In this document: positions 35,001 to 50,000 of the stretch, in pieces
Numbering within the stretch: position 1 is the first letter of the stretch
Layout: each line of letters begins with the position of its first letter
NCBI GenBank assembly: GCA_948146395.1
Contig: OX411552.1
Span: forward strand, 55,230,399 to 55,294,398
Direction of reading: 5' to 3'
Source: Fragum whitleyi
Taxonomy: Eukaryota; Mollusca; Bivalvia; Cardiida; Cardiidae
Length of the DNA: 64,000 nucleotides
Notes under the pieces: model-generated
Database searches by the model: none
Seen by the model: the letters and a program-made list of their open reading frames with translations, nothing else
Told to the model about the DNA's origin: nothing
Program-made: the position numbers and the translations under genes

Positions 35001-38000
35001 TTTTGTGTGGGAAAAACTTGAGCCACACCAATTTAAGTGAATTGCACTGAAATTTGGAAAATCATTTAAAACAAGTTTCACATTCAGCAGGATAAAAAAT
35101 ATTTTGGACAATTAGTTAATTTCAAAGGGTACCCAATCTTGTAATAAGGAAGTCTCCAGTGCCATTTAGATAGATTCCCCATATTTGTCGATTATCATCA
35201 CTGGACCAGGTCAGAATCTTTCTCTCGTAGTTATACATCACGCCATTGGGTCGTCCAAGAGATGGAGTCCTGTGGAGAGTGAGCAGAATATAAATTGATG
35301 GGTTTCTTTTACCAAAACCTCGTATCTACAGCTTTACACAAATACTTCTAATGACTTTCACGACATATTTATGTTGTACATGAAGCCTTGACAGACAGTA
35401 TAGACTCAGATCAGCCTGAACAGGTGTATAGTCTGATCTCAGCCTATACTTTCAATTATTTCTTGTAGGATAATAAAAAAATAAACATAAAATTTGATAT
35501 TTGTTTGAAACAAAACTTAGTTCAACAGTCATTTGTTGAAAGCTCTTTGAATGCTTTTATGATACATGGCTATGAAAACAGTTTGCAGAGAGTCCATTAA
35601 TTTTGTACCCTGAAAACCAGGCATGCCTTACATCATGTGAGTTACACTTACTTGATTGCGATAACATTCGTAGGATCGTTCAACGGAATTTGGAGTATCT
35701 CATTATACGTGATGTCAGCTATTAGCATGAAATTATTGTCCACTGGATCTGTTAGAAAAAATAAAAAAAAGAATCCATTAGTTAGTACAAAATGTTTAAC
35801 TGTTGTCATGCTGAGTTATTTGTTTGTTTGAATGGGGTTTTAAGCCGCTTTCAACAGTTTTTGAGTTATATCCTGTGGCTTGAGCACCCAACAATGGATT
35901 CCTGATATTTTTCACACCTGTACTACCAATACATCCTTTCCTAGCATCCAGCTTCTGATTCTCATAGGTCTACAGTTATCTACCCATTGGTGGGAGACAA
36001 ATAGTCGGAAAGAATGAGTGCTGCTGTCTGGGATTCAAACCGCATGCTGAGTCAAAGCCTTGTCAAAATTGTTTAAAATCAATATGCTGAAAGTACTGGA
36101 TTCACTTATTGTGAGTCAATATCTTTATTGGAAATACAATTTATTTCTAATTCATCTGGTTTAAAAGAGAAAAATCAGATTATATGGACAAAAAAAAGGG
36201 CTGCACATAATGTGCAGGCTGATCTTTGTCTTTACCCCTTGCCAAAGAAGGAATATTCCACTGGGATTGTGTTTGTGGTAAGGGAGTCATTGACCTTTTA
36301 ACTGTTAAATTTAGAGGTTAATAATGGAATTTAAAGGGGTCAAACAACAAGAATGAACTAATCATGAGTAAGAATTTTATACATTTAAGAGTCATTTTAC
36401 CTTTTTTAAAGGATAATTATTTTTTCCCATTGGAATATATCGCGCAAATACAGTATGAAGTAAGCAAATAATTTGTTTAGATATTTTATCTGATGCAACT
36501 TAAAAGGTTTTGAATCCTAGAAATTTCTCAAAAGGGGGTGAGGATGAACCCCTTGGGAGAAATTTCTAAGGGTCAAGATAAGAAATTATCAGTTTTTTGA
36601 GGGGGTAACAAACCCTTGTTTAAGGGTAAAACAAAAACCCTGATTCCAGTTTCAGCATTACTGGGGTTGGACTATGGTGCAATGGTGGTACAGGTTTTCA
36701 TTAATATCTAAGATATATTCAAAATGTGTTTGTACAAGGCTAATGCTTTCTGTTCTGCAATTCTTTCCAACAAATTGATATTGACAGCTGATCTTGACCT
36801 ATGTATAACTGAATGTGTATCAATAAATTCTATATCATGTCAAATGAGGTCACTTTTAAAGGGCGCATTTCACCAACATTTCACCAAGATTAAAATCAAA
36901 AGTAACAGTATTTCCCTTATGCCAGAAATATTTGATCATATTTTCAATACATATAGACAAATATATGCACATACAGACAGACATTTTGCAGGGAATTAAT
37001 TACTTACATTATTTACATTCTTTGTCATTCACTTATATATAACCCGGCCAGGTTACACTAACTGTTTGATGTTTCCCCCTCAGGCAGGCAAATTTCATGG
37101 TATTGTTCTCACACAGACAGACAAATAGACAGACATACTCAAAGACAATTACATTCGGAACATCACTTGGCCATTTCCGTAAACTGCAACAGACCTCGGA
37201 TGTATGTAAGGCAGATGGGTATGTTACAAAATCGTGCATTTTGTTAGGCGTAAACAGTGTAAGAAAAACCAGCACTGTAGATTTGTATCTTTTTTCAGTA
37301 ATAAACAGCTGAACAATATTAATTTTTGAGAATGACGTCAATGGCTTAAACGAGTAGCGTTGGCAACGAAGAATGTTTTCACTCACAGTTTCGAGGGCTA
37401 ACGCCATTTTAACTGACGTCATCGAGTTTTTCGATGGTTTCCCATAATTTTTAAAAATAGTCTGTCTTTGTACATCCAAGATTGATCGTGAGATTGGCGG
37501 AGTGGTGTTCGGAATGAGACAATTACTCACTCACAATTACTCACTCACAATTAATTACTTACATGATTTACACTCTTTGTCATTCACCAGTATGTAACCC
37601 AGGTTACACTGACATGTAGCAGTATCACCTTCAGCCAGACAAATTTGATCACATTCTCCTTTATTCTTAGTTTTGCCACATGGATCTAGAAGGAAGAAAA
37701 AAATTGTCAAAATGTGCATATAATATTTTAAAGGGGCTCATACCTGGTCAATAATATTTACAACAAGAGGCCCAAGAGGGCCTGTATCGCTCCACTGGCT
37801 TTAAAATCTTTAGACTTTCATTAAATAAAGCTTACTTTAAATGAATACATTAACACCCCAAAATCTCCTAAGACCTATTAAGTAATGATTAAATGGTTCT
37901 GGTCCATATTGCACCAAAATACTCAATCACATTGAACCTGCAACCCTTGACCAATCTTATTAAACATAAGGTTCAGAAGATGTCGTTCAAAGATTTCGGG

Positions 38001-41000
38001 CTCAAAATAGGCCCCACCTGACATGCCCATATTTATGGACCTAACAAAATTTCTTGAACAATTTAAGTAAATAGTCACCCAAGAAATATTCTGGTAAAGT
38101 TTCATTGAAATCGGCTGAGTGGTTCCAGAGGAGATATCGTTCAAAGATTTTGGCCTCAATACAAGCCCCGCTCTGCCAGGCCCAAATTTATAGGCCTATC
38201 AAAATTTAGCATATAATTTTTGAAAAGAGGCACTCAAGGAACATTCTGGTAAAATTTCATTGAAATCAGCAAGGTGGTACAGGAGAAAATGTCATTTGAA
38301 AATTTCGGGCTCAAAATAGGCACCGCCCTGCCACACCCATATTTTTAGTCCAATCAAAATTTCTTGAACAATTTAAGTAAAGGGTCATCCAAGGAACATT
38401 CTGATAAAGTTTCACTGAAATCGGCCCAGTGGTTCATGAGGAGAAGTCGTTCAAAGATTTTGGGCTCAAAAAAAGCCCACCCTGCCACTCCCATATTTAT
38501 GAACCAATCAAAATTTCTTGAACAATTCAAGTAAAGGGTCACCCAAGGAACATTCTGATAAAGTTTCATTGAAATCGGCCCAGTGGTTCATGAGGAGATG
38601 TCGTTCAAAGATTTCGGGCGCAAAATAAGCCCGTCCTGCCACGCCCATATTTATAGACCAATCAAATTTTTTTTAACAATTTAAGTAAAGGGTCACCCAA
38701 GGAACATTCTGATAAAGTTTCATTGAAATCGGCCCAGTGGTTCAGGAGAAGATGTCTTTCAAAGATTTCGGGCTCAAAATAAGCCCCGCCCTGCCACGCC
38801 CATATTTATGGGCTAATCAAAATTTCTTGAACAATTTAAGTAAAGGGTCACCAAAGGAATATCCATGCCAAGTTTCATTGAAATCGGCCCAATGGTTTGG
38901 GAGGAGAAGATTTTTAAAGATTTCAAAGTGAAAAAATGCCACGCCCTGCCACGCCCATATTTGGGGGCCAATCAAAATTCTTTGAACAATTTAAGAAGGG
39001 GCCCGCCCAAGGATCATTTCTACCAAGTTTTGTTAAAATCCGCCCATTGGTTTGGGAGGAGAAGATGTTTAAAGAAAAAGTTTACGCACGGACGGACGGA
39101 CGCACGCACGGACGCACGACGGACACTCCGCCATGACAATAGCTCGCTGGCCTTCGGCCAGTGGAGCTAATAATTATATCGATATTGTTGTTGAGGGACC
39201 AAAATGTCGTGCTACAGCTTGAGTTAATTTTTAAGCTGTAAATACGACATTTCTGTCACCTACCAGCTTAATTTACATTAACATTAATATTTAGAGTGAC
39301 ACATACATAATCAATTATATCGACAACAATAACTTGTTGGACAACCATAACATGAGCCTGTGTGTGAGATTTCCAATATACTCAAAGCAAAGACTCTGAC
39401 CAGCCTGTGCATCGGCACAGTCTGACAAGAGTATTCACTATGCATTTAGTTGGAAGATAAGGTCTCAAAATATCTATAGACCATCAGATAATTTTAAATT
39501 TACAGTGAGTGGCTGTCTACGCTACCCAATGTTTGAACCTCACAAACATTTCAAATTGTTGGAAATGTCACACACAGGCTTAATCTACAGCTTAAGTTAG
39601 GTTGTAGATACAATATTTTGATTGCCCAACAAGGATATGTATATTCAGATCACAACTGACCAATAGATTGTCAATATTATTTACAATTCCATTGAAAATA
39701 TGGAGGACATTGAACGAGTGGTCATAAAATACTAAATTTATCAAACTAGTCGAGTTTTTATCTGTTTTAGATGACGAGTTCAGCTAATTTGGTATTTCAC
39801 TGACAAAAATTTTCTATTTATAATATCATACAAATTTCTGCAAAAAAATGACAAATTTCATAGGATTTATCTATAAAAATTTTCCACAGAACATAAGTTT
39901 GTTCGATGATGACACCACAACTATTATGATGTCATTTTCACAATAACAAAATAATGTTGCTATGCGCTCTGACTGCATTTGCATATATATATTCCACTAG
40001 TGTAATAACACCCATGTAACATCAAAAATGTTTAAGGTAGTGGACCCTTTATAGTTCAACAAAATTTTGGAAGTCATAACTTTAATGGTGTCAACCGAGG
40101 TTTCCTAATGATTCATGTTGCGGATCTATTACGGGTCCGCTACCTTAACGGGGTTATTTCACTCCCACTTAGTATGTCACATTATAAAATGTAAAATAAA
40201 TTAATCTTCACTATGTTCAATTTCTTCAAGAAATTTTCAAATTTTGGAAAGGGTTTATCCTTGTAACCAAAATGGGATCCTGACCAAAATTTTGGCCCCT
40301 AGAGTGCTTAAAAGAAATTATTGATAATTTTAAAAAAAAAACAATGGAAATTGATTGAATACAAATCATTATCTTGAGGAAGATGTTTTCAGGTTAGCCA
40401 AAATTGTCTTCATCTCTAAAATGAGTCTATGCGTGACATTTCCAACAATATTGAATGTGTGCAAAGCAAAAACTTTGGCCAGACTGTGTATCTACACGGT
40501 CTGACCAGAGTCTTCACTATGCGATTTGTAGATAAATAAGGTCTTAAAGTAAACAGTAGGGCAATCTTCTAATTACAATATGTAACTGTCTAGGCTGCTA
40601 AATGTTTGTATCCCAGGCAGATGTCAAATTGTTGGAAATGTCGAGCACAGACGCAAATTATCATACTTGGATATTCAGGCTGTAAGACTTCAACATCTAG
40701 CACTTTGATTCCAACAATATTTTCAATGCCCTCTATCTGTCCATTAGATACAATCTGGGATCCGGCTGCGCTTGCGTCCTTTGTCTCAAGGGAGATAAAT
40801 TCATCGCCTTCTTCTTTATATCCAATAAGGACATAGTCCTAAAACACAAAAAGTATAGCAAAAGCATTTTATTTGATAACCATTCAAATTTATTGCTTGA
40901 AATATCTTCTATTTGTGCAATATCAAGAATTTTGATCATTATTTAAGTTAACCTCATATTTCAATTTTGATTTTCATTTGAAAGGTCACAAATTGTGACA

Positions 41001-44000
41001 ATGACCAAATAAATCAATTTAGAGGCCCAGGATGGCCCTAATTTGGTCCCATGAGTTCAAAGTTGAGATACTGGTAAGAATATTTACCATACTTTGATTT
41101 TCAAATTTGCTTTACAGAAAAAAATAAAACTTAGCTAATATTTATCACTTCTACTTAAGTGCCTACTTTTTAGAACAAGAGGGCCAGAATGGCCCTAAAC
41201 CTCTCACCAGAATTTTATTGGTCCAGTGGATCTCATCAAAGAAACTTTCAGGCAAAGTTTCTTTCATATTTGCCTAATTGTTAAAGAAGAGATGTTATTC
41301 CAAAATTTACAGTGATAAAAGACCCTGCCTAAACTTTCATTATAGAGGCCCCACCAATATTTATGGGGGTATCAAAATTGTGCAAAAAATTTATAAAAAG
41401 GGTCACCCAAGGTACATTCTGGTAAAGTTTCATTGAACTTGGCTCAGTGGTTTAGGATATGTCGTTCAAAGATTTCGGGCTCAAATAAACCCGCTCTGCT
41501 AGGCCCATATTTATGGGCCAATCAAAATTTCTCAAACAATTTTTGAAAAAGTTCACCCAAGAAACATTGTGGTAAAGTTTCTATAAATCACCCAGTTGTT
41601 CAGGTGTAGATGTCGTTTCAAGATTTTGGGCTAAAAAAAAGCCCCACCCTGCCACACTAATATTGATGGGCGAATATAAATTTTGCAAACAATTTTGAAA
41701 AGGGTTACCCAAGGAACATTCTGGTGAAGTTTCATTGAAATTGGCCCATTGGTTTAGGAGGCAATGTCATTCATAGATTTCCGGCTCAAAATAAGCCCCG
41801 CCTTGCCACGCCTACATTTATGTGCCAATCAAAATTTTGCGAACAATTTTTGAAGAGGGTCATGAAAGGAATATTCTGGTAAAGTTTCATTTAAATCGGC
41901 CCAGTGATTTAGGAGGATATGTCCTTCAAAGATTTCGGGCTCAAAATAAGTCCAGTGGTTCAGGTGGAGATGTTCAAAGATTTAAATATGAAAAAATGCC
42001 ACGCCCATATTTAATGGCCAATCAGAATGTAGAAAACAATTTTTGAAAAGGTTTTGAAAAGGTTCACCCATGGTACATTCTGGTAAAATTTCATTAAAAT
42101 CGGCCCCGTGGTTCTGGAGGAGATGTCGTTCAAAGATTTCAAAGTGAACAAGAGTTGTCCGCGAACAACGTAGCTCGCCCAAACAGCTGCTTGTCACAAA
42201 CAGCGCTTGACCGAAGACCGAAGTTTAAAGTGTTTTCTTTCAATGTTAAAGTCCATGATCTAATATATATCTGTTTGAGTAGTAATTAAGAAATATAAAA
42301 ACTGTTTTGTTTTAATTGCATGTATAAGTTAGGGTAAAGTGAAAGCCTACAAGCAGATGAGGTTACCAATGGAATTTATTTGTATCAAACATGAAGTTTT
42401 TCTTTAAAACTTTTCCATTAAGTCCACAAAAGGTCAAGATCAAGGTCAAATTGTGAAGGACCTTGGTCTCTGTAGAAGCCTATCACCTTGTGAGTATGTG
42501 TATGAAGTAATAATGTCCCTGAGTAAAGCATTTAGAAAATATAAGCAAGGTTAAATTTTTGGTTAAAGTTTTTCAGTTTAAGTTTTTCAGTTTAAGTCCA
42601 TAAAAGGTCAAGGTCAAGGTCAAATTGTCAAGGCCCTTGGTTTCTGGTGAAAGCCTTTCATCTGGTGACTATGTATATGAAGTAATGATGTCCCTAGGTT
42701 AAAGCATTCAGAAAATACAAGCAAGGTTAAAGTTTTTGGTAAAAGAATTTCGGTTAATGTATTTCTAAGTTCATAAAAGGTCAAGGTCAAATTATCAAGG
42801 ACCTTGATCTCTCACAAAAGCCTATCACCTAATGAGTATGTATATGAAGTAATGATGTCCCTAGGTTAAAGCATTCAGAAAATATAAGCAAGGTTAAAGT
42901 TTTTGGTTAAAGTTTTCAGTTAAAGTTTTTCTAAGTCCACAAATGGTAAAGGTCAAGGTCAAATTGTGAAGGACCTTGGTCTCTGGTGAAAGCCTATCAC
43001 CTGGTAAGCTACGATGTCCCTAGGTTAGAGCATTAAAAAAATATATGCAAGGTTAAAGTTTTTGGTTAAAGTTTTTTGGTTAAAGTTTTTCTAAGTCACA
43101 AAGGGTCAAGGTCAAGGTCAAATTGTCAAGGACCTTTGTCTATGGTGAAAGCCTATCACCTAATGAGTGTGCATATGAAGTAATGATGTCTCTAGTTTAA
43201 AGCTTACAGAAAATATAAGCAAGGTTAAAGTTTTTTTGGTTAAAGTTTTTGGTTAAAGTTTTTTTGAAAGGGTCAAGGTCACAGTCTAAAGGTCATTTTG
43301 ACATGGATATTGGTCTCAAATGAAAGCCTATGCCCTAATGAGTGTTTCTGTAAAAAATAAAGCCTCTAGGATAAATATTGATAGAAATAAAAACTTTAAC
43401 CTAATGCGGACGCCGACACTGACGCTGACGCCGACGCTGACATCCGAGGGTATGACAATAGCTCTTCAGAGACTTTCGTTCCGGGCGAGCTAAAAAATGC
43501 CACGCCCTGCCATGCCCATATTTTTTGGCCAATTAGGATTTAGCGAATAATTTTTAAAGAGGGTCACCCAAGGAACATTCTGGCAAATTTTCATTAAAAT
43601 CGGCCCAGTGGTTCTGGAGAAGAAGAAGTTTTTTCTAAATTGTTGACGATGGATGATGCATGACGGACTCACCATCACCCTAAAAGCTCCCCTTGAGCAG
43701 GTTGTGCTCAGGTGATCTAAAAGTGAAAGTATATATTTGATATAGACAAATATTTCATAAAAGAAAAACAAATGTCAATAAGGGCCATTTCCTCATCTTT
43801 TCAAATTAAATGTTTCCATTTTCAATTATTGGTTTCATAAATTATAGTGTTTACATGAAAATTTTCATTTATGTGTAGATCCATTTTCCTCTTTCCAATT
43901 ACTATGGGGTTCATCCTTGTGACCTAACAAATATTCTGACCAAGATTCTTAAAATTGGGCCTAAATTGTCATAAAGATCAGCCTGCACATTTGTGTACCC

Positions 44001-47000
44001 TAATCTTTGTCTAAACCACCTGATTTTTCCACCAAATAATTCAAAATAGCAAATGCCAATAAATACGGACAATAAGCTCATCAAGTTCAATAGTTTGATT
44101 TTCAGGTAGTGGACCCACATCGCTTCAGAAGTAATGAGCTTTAACAGTGTTAACTAAAGTTTCCTAATGATTTTCACTAGGAAATCTCGGTCATTGTTGC
44201 AAAAATTCATGGGTGCCAAAATGTTGCTGAACTATTACAAGTTCCACTACCTTGATGCAATTTCACCTAGGGTTTTATTCAGCATGACAAGGGTAAACAA
44301 TCCTCTATATCTTGACTGACGATAACATAACAACTTTACCAACAAACATACCTAACTCTTGTAAAATAATCAAGTAGTTGTTGCATGGTTTTACATGGAA
44401 ATTGGAGTGAGGATACATCAGCGTAACCAGGATTTTAAATTTCATATGCACAAATTTGGCAACCGTTTGAAAAAATATAGGCGTCAGGCGAAAATTTAAT
44501 AACATTGATATGTATAAGCTTGTTTTTGGAAAAATGGGGGATAGAGCAAGGGATCCCCAGGGATAAGTCTAACGATTTCAACAATGATGAAAGGTCAATA
44601 TATCGAAAATTCAGCTTACGTCCTTCGAATATATATTCATATACACCAACCTTATACAGAGCCAAATCCTTAACACCTTGTCTCACAACCACAAAGCAGC
44701 TATTCAACGACCCCATCCATACATCTCCTTTTAAATTAGACACGAACAAATACATGACATTTATCCATGAATCATTTAATTGTCAGTCATAACCTCGAAC
44801 TTGGACATATCCGGAAAAAATCTTTGCATGACACTAGTATTTACCAAGGCATAGAACTGTGCCAAATTATTTTGAAATTTATCCATAAATATTGAAGTTA
44901 TGCTCCAGACAAGAATGTGACACATACACAAACCTATCCACACAACCACATCACACATATCATCACACAGACAGAGGCAACACTATATGCCGTCGCTACT
45001 GGTTAGAGACCAATCCTCGCCAAGTACCAGTTCTCGCAAACTGAAGATTTTCACAGTAAAGACGCAATATTCATTCACAATAAATTATTTTCTGATTAAA
45101 AGAAATTCTTGTGAACATAATTTGTAATTTAAAATGGTTTCCTTTCCGTCTTCACCGTGAAAAAGGGGTGGATGGGAGAACTGGTACTTGGCGAGAATTG
45201 GTCTCCAACCAGTATTATATTGCAGGGGCAAAAATAATAAGCCATAGTTACTTGTGTTTTAAGAATAACACTGGCAATATACACAATATAGACCAACCTT
45301 GTACAGAGCAAAATCCTGAAGAGCCTGTCTGATGCTAACATAACGACTAAAAGACCCGTCGTACTCGATTCTTGTAACATAGTTCAAGCCAAAATCTGTT
45401 TCTAATACCCATAATCTGAAATAATAAAATTGATTAACTATATGCAGGATAATAATAAGTATTATAGTATATAAGTATATAGACTAACCCTGCTTTCAGA
45501 ATGACAAAATGTTATTAACTGTTTTAGCATATGCCTCGCTTTGCATGTGCATTTGCAAGTAAAAGCAGGCCTGGGTACAATATGAAAACAGTATGCACCA
45601 TTTTGTCATCCTGGATGCAGGGATGGATTGAGGAAAAACAGATTTTCTCCATTTGTCCCTTGAAAAGTAAAATATGATTTTCTTTTTCGTCGTGGATCAA
45701 AAATGAACTTGTACATGAAAGAGTGAGAAGATAAATTTCAATAAAACATTGTTTTAATGAAAAAAAATAACGCTTTCTACCATTCAATATAAACATTAAG
45801 ATAATTTATCTATTACATTTATTGAAAACCATTCCAGGATTTTCCCTGGTATTTACTTGTCCAAAACAGACTAGCCCCTAAGAAAAACGTACTAAGATGG
45901 TTTTTCATTTTCGTAGATACAAGTAGTACACTAAAGAACTATCTGAAGAAGTAGGTTACCGGTACTTACGCTTCAGCCTTGATATCATGGTACATGTGTC
46001 TAACGTTTGTAAGGCTATAACTCGGAGTGATGGTTTTTATTTTCGCAGATACAGGTAGCGTAAGATCCGTGTACTCTATAGTATGGTTACCTTCACCCCC
46101 TGTCACCCAGAACACCTTCCTAAAATAAAAAAAAACAAAAACAAGAAGTTTATACAGTGAAAACCAGAATGATTGTCTAGGTAATTTCAAGGATAGGGAA
46201 AGAGACCCAGGACCTTTAATTCAGGGAACAAGAGTGCCATCGTCACAAAATACGCCGCCACTTTGCTGCTGTTTCACGAAAATAATTGTAGACACTACTT
46301 ATTTTGACAGAACCAAATCAAAATGACCAAGTTTCATTTAAATCAAGACAAAAAGTTAAGAGGAGTTGCCTTCACAAGACTGCAATTTCAATAAGCCCCA
46401 GACACTAAGTTTTAAGGGGGCATAATTCAGGGAAATAAATGAGCCATAAAATCCTTGATCCATGTACATCTACAAATTATGGTGATGACATTGACCAAGT
46501 TTCATTTAAATAAAGACAGTAAGTAAGGAGGAGTTGCGTTCAAAAGGCTGCAATTTCAATAAGCCCTAGATACTAAGTTTTAAGGGGGCATAATTTAGGG
46601 TAAAATTAATGAACCTTAAAATCCTTACTTCATGCTCATCTACCAATTTCGGTTATAACATCCACCAAGTTTCAAGAAGATCCGGCCAGAAACTAAGGAA
46701 GAGTTGCATTCACAAGGCTGCAATTTCAAAAAGCCCCAGAGACTAAATTTCAAGGGGGCAGAACTGAGGCAATAAGCCCCAGAGACTAAGTTTTTAAGGG
46801 GCAGAACTCAGGCAGAAATTAACTAACCATAAAATCCTTCCTTCATGCACATCTACCAATTGATGTGATAACATTGACCAAGTTTCAAGAAGATCCGGCC
46901 AGAAACTTAGGAGGAGTTGCGTTGACAAGAAAAGTGGACCCAGAGACTAAGTTTTTAAGGGGCATAACTCAGGCAGAAATCAACCAACCATATAATCCTT

Positions 47001-50000
47001 CCTTCATGCACATCTACCAATTGATGTGATAACATTAAACAAGTTTCAAGAAGATCCAGCCAGAAACTTAGGAGGAGCTGCGTTGACAAGAAAAGTGGAC
47101 CCATATACTAAGTTTTTTAGGGGCATAACTCAGGCAGAAATCAACCAACCATATAATTCTTCCTTCATGCACATCTACCAATTGAGGTGGTAACATTGAC
47201 CAAGTTTCAAGAAGATCCAGCCAGAAACTTAGGAGGAGTTGCGTTGACAAGAAAAGTGGACCCATATACTAAGTTTTTAAGGGGTATAACTCAGGCAAAA
47301 ATCAACGAACCATAAAATCCTTCCTTCATACACATCTACCAATTGAGGTGATAACATTGACCAAGTTTCAAGAAGATCCAGCCAGAAACTTAGGAGGAGT
47401 TGCTTTGACAAGAAAAGTGGACGGATGTACAGACGGACGGATGGACAGACGGAGAAGATGACGCCAATATACGTCCGCCTCCGGCAGCATATAAAAATTC
47501 ATTAAAAGAAAACTGTGTGAAAAAAAAAAAAGATTTTGAATATTATGGTAGAATATCCCAAGTTAAATTATAGCGGTTCATTTAATTATGCAAAACTAAA
47601 ACCCAATTAAGTCATATAAACCAAGGAACCAAATTTTGAGCAAAAATTTCATACTTCTACAGGCATGATAACCTTATGGTAGTAGACTCATAATAGTTCT
47701 GCAACATTTCCGAAATCATAATCTTTCACAATGTTGACTGAGGTTTACTAAATTAATCATTAGGAAACCTCGGTTAACACAGCTGAAGTTCATTCATTAA
47801 TTCCAAAACATTGCGGAACTATTACGGGTCGACTACCTCAAAAGAAAATCATGATCACTCTCGGTTAAAAAGCATCTTAAAGTGGAAAATTTGATTAAGT
47901 AAATGGGCCAATCAAAAAATCTTATTTCAAACCAAATCTTAACCTTGTTTTGAAAGAGTAATGGTAATTTTCAAAATCCAAAATCTTGTGATGACAAACT
48001 GTCATAAACCTATGAATAGCGCCAAGGAGTTTATTTGTTTACGGGTCTTACGCTGCTTTCAACAATATTTCAGTTATATTGCAGCAGCTTGAGTACCTAA
48101 CAATGGGTTCCTGGTATTTCTCACACCAGTACTACCATAACACCCTTTCCTTGCCTCCAGCTGCTATCCCACATAGGTCTACGATTATCGACCCATTGGT
48201 GGGAGATCTCAACAAATATCGTAAGAAAGATTGTTGTTATCAGGGATCGTACCTGGAACCTCAAGATTGACGGTCTGACACGCTACCAACTGGGCTATGA
48301 GGGCGGTTCAATAGCCTCAAGGAGAGCTAAGGATTTCTGTCACTCCATCCGAGGCTATTTATAGATTTGTCCTGAAGTATTAGCATTTAATACTCAGCTG
48401 TCATAGTGAAAACAAGAGCCATGTTGGACATGGGCATAAGTCCCCTACCGGCTTTGTTTGTCTCAATGTTTTCCCACGCCAATTCTATCAGGGACGTCAA
48501 AACCAGGTCTTGTTAAAGGGTTAAACAAGACTTACATGAGTTGTTGTCTCTGCTGTGCCCACTATACAATTCATGGAAGCAATAGACAGATGCAAGAAAT
48601 AGTATCAATAACAGTTACCTTGTCTGATCCAAGATGTTTTTCTTCAGTCTTGTTGGTAAGAAATGAGAACTTTCACTGGAGGTGATTAATACTGCTGCAT
48701 CACCACCCTGACTAACATGGCTTATAAATTTTTTTACATTTTAAAACAGGTTTCATCAAGTTAGCTTGCTTAGTTATTAAGTTATTGCAGGATCCATTTT
48801 TTGCCATATTTTCACTATTTCCGTAACCATAGCAACAACAATTTTAGTCTAAAAACAAAAATAAAATGATGTGCATAATCTACACATTGCCATATAGTCA
48901 TATACCAAGTCTCATCAAACTAGCTTGCTTAGTTATAATCTTATCGCAGGACTCCATTTTTGGCCATATTTTCACTATTTCTGTAACCATAGCAACCTCA
49001 ATTTAAGTCGAAAAACAAAAATAAAATGATGTGCATAATCTACACATTGCCATCTAGTCATATACCAAGTCTCATCAAATTAGCTTGCTTACTTATTAAC
49101 TTATCGCAGGATCCCATTTTTTGCCATATTTTCACTATTTCCGTAACCATAGCAACCTCAATTTAAGTCGAAAAACAAAAATAAAATGATGTGCATAATC
49201 TACACATTGCCATCTAGTCATATACCAACTTTCATCAAAAACGCTTGCTTAGTTATTAAGTTATCGCGGGATCCAGATTTGAGCGGACAGACGGACGGAC
49301 GGACGGACAGATGGACGGACGGACGGACGGACAGACGGACGGACAGACGGACGGACAGACGGAGGGCAAACCTATAGTCCCCTCCGGTGTGAACACCGGT
49401 AGGGGACTAATAAGAAGTGGGATGTGTTTTCACCAAATGAGCAACAAGGGTTATAGCGTACCATCAGATACATACCCGACATTTTAAAGAAACTTAAAAC
49501 AGTTTTGAACCATAATCACTTAATTTCTTTTTTCAAGCAATATCTTTCGAAAAAGCATGTACTTATGGGATAAACAATCAACTCACCTTTCGTGTGGTGC
49601 CACTGCTATGAATCTAGGTGACAAGCCCGTGATCATCTGTGAAACCATAGTGTATCGTGTGTTTGGATCAATTCTCCATATTGATTCTGGTTGACTGGTC
49701 GTCGTAGTGAGCCCGTAAAATATCAGCTCTTCCATCCAATCGTATGTCAGACCTAAAGTATTAAATTTGATTTTCAATTTGTTTGTTTGAATGGGGTTTT
49801 ACATTCCAATTAACAATCTTTCAGGTATATTGCTGTGCATCTAACAATGAATTCCTGGTATTTCCCAAAATATTACTACCGTTATATCCTTACCTAGTCT
49901 CCAGCTGCTATCCCACTTAGGATTATGCTTATCAACCAATTAGCTGTAGAAAAATAGTTGGAAAGAATCACTGTTGCTGTTTGGAAAGGGACCTGGGACC

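Noticed and set aside
37033..37530. 165-codon minus frame as a gene
   Set aside because: It has no recognisable motif or start context and ends inside a broken copy of EGF exon 12. Kept only as an intron note.
38354..39170. Several frames of 60-100 codons in the 150-bp array
   Set aside because: They repeat with the DNA monomer in different frames, with no protein family or splice support.
44435..44755. A working alternative exon at 44,651
   Set aside because: It has a donor but no AG acceptor at the matching place, so it is called a pseudo-exon pending transcript data.
49186..49377. Frame with TDRRTDRRTD repeats
   Set aside because: It translates a GGAC microsatellite.
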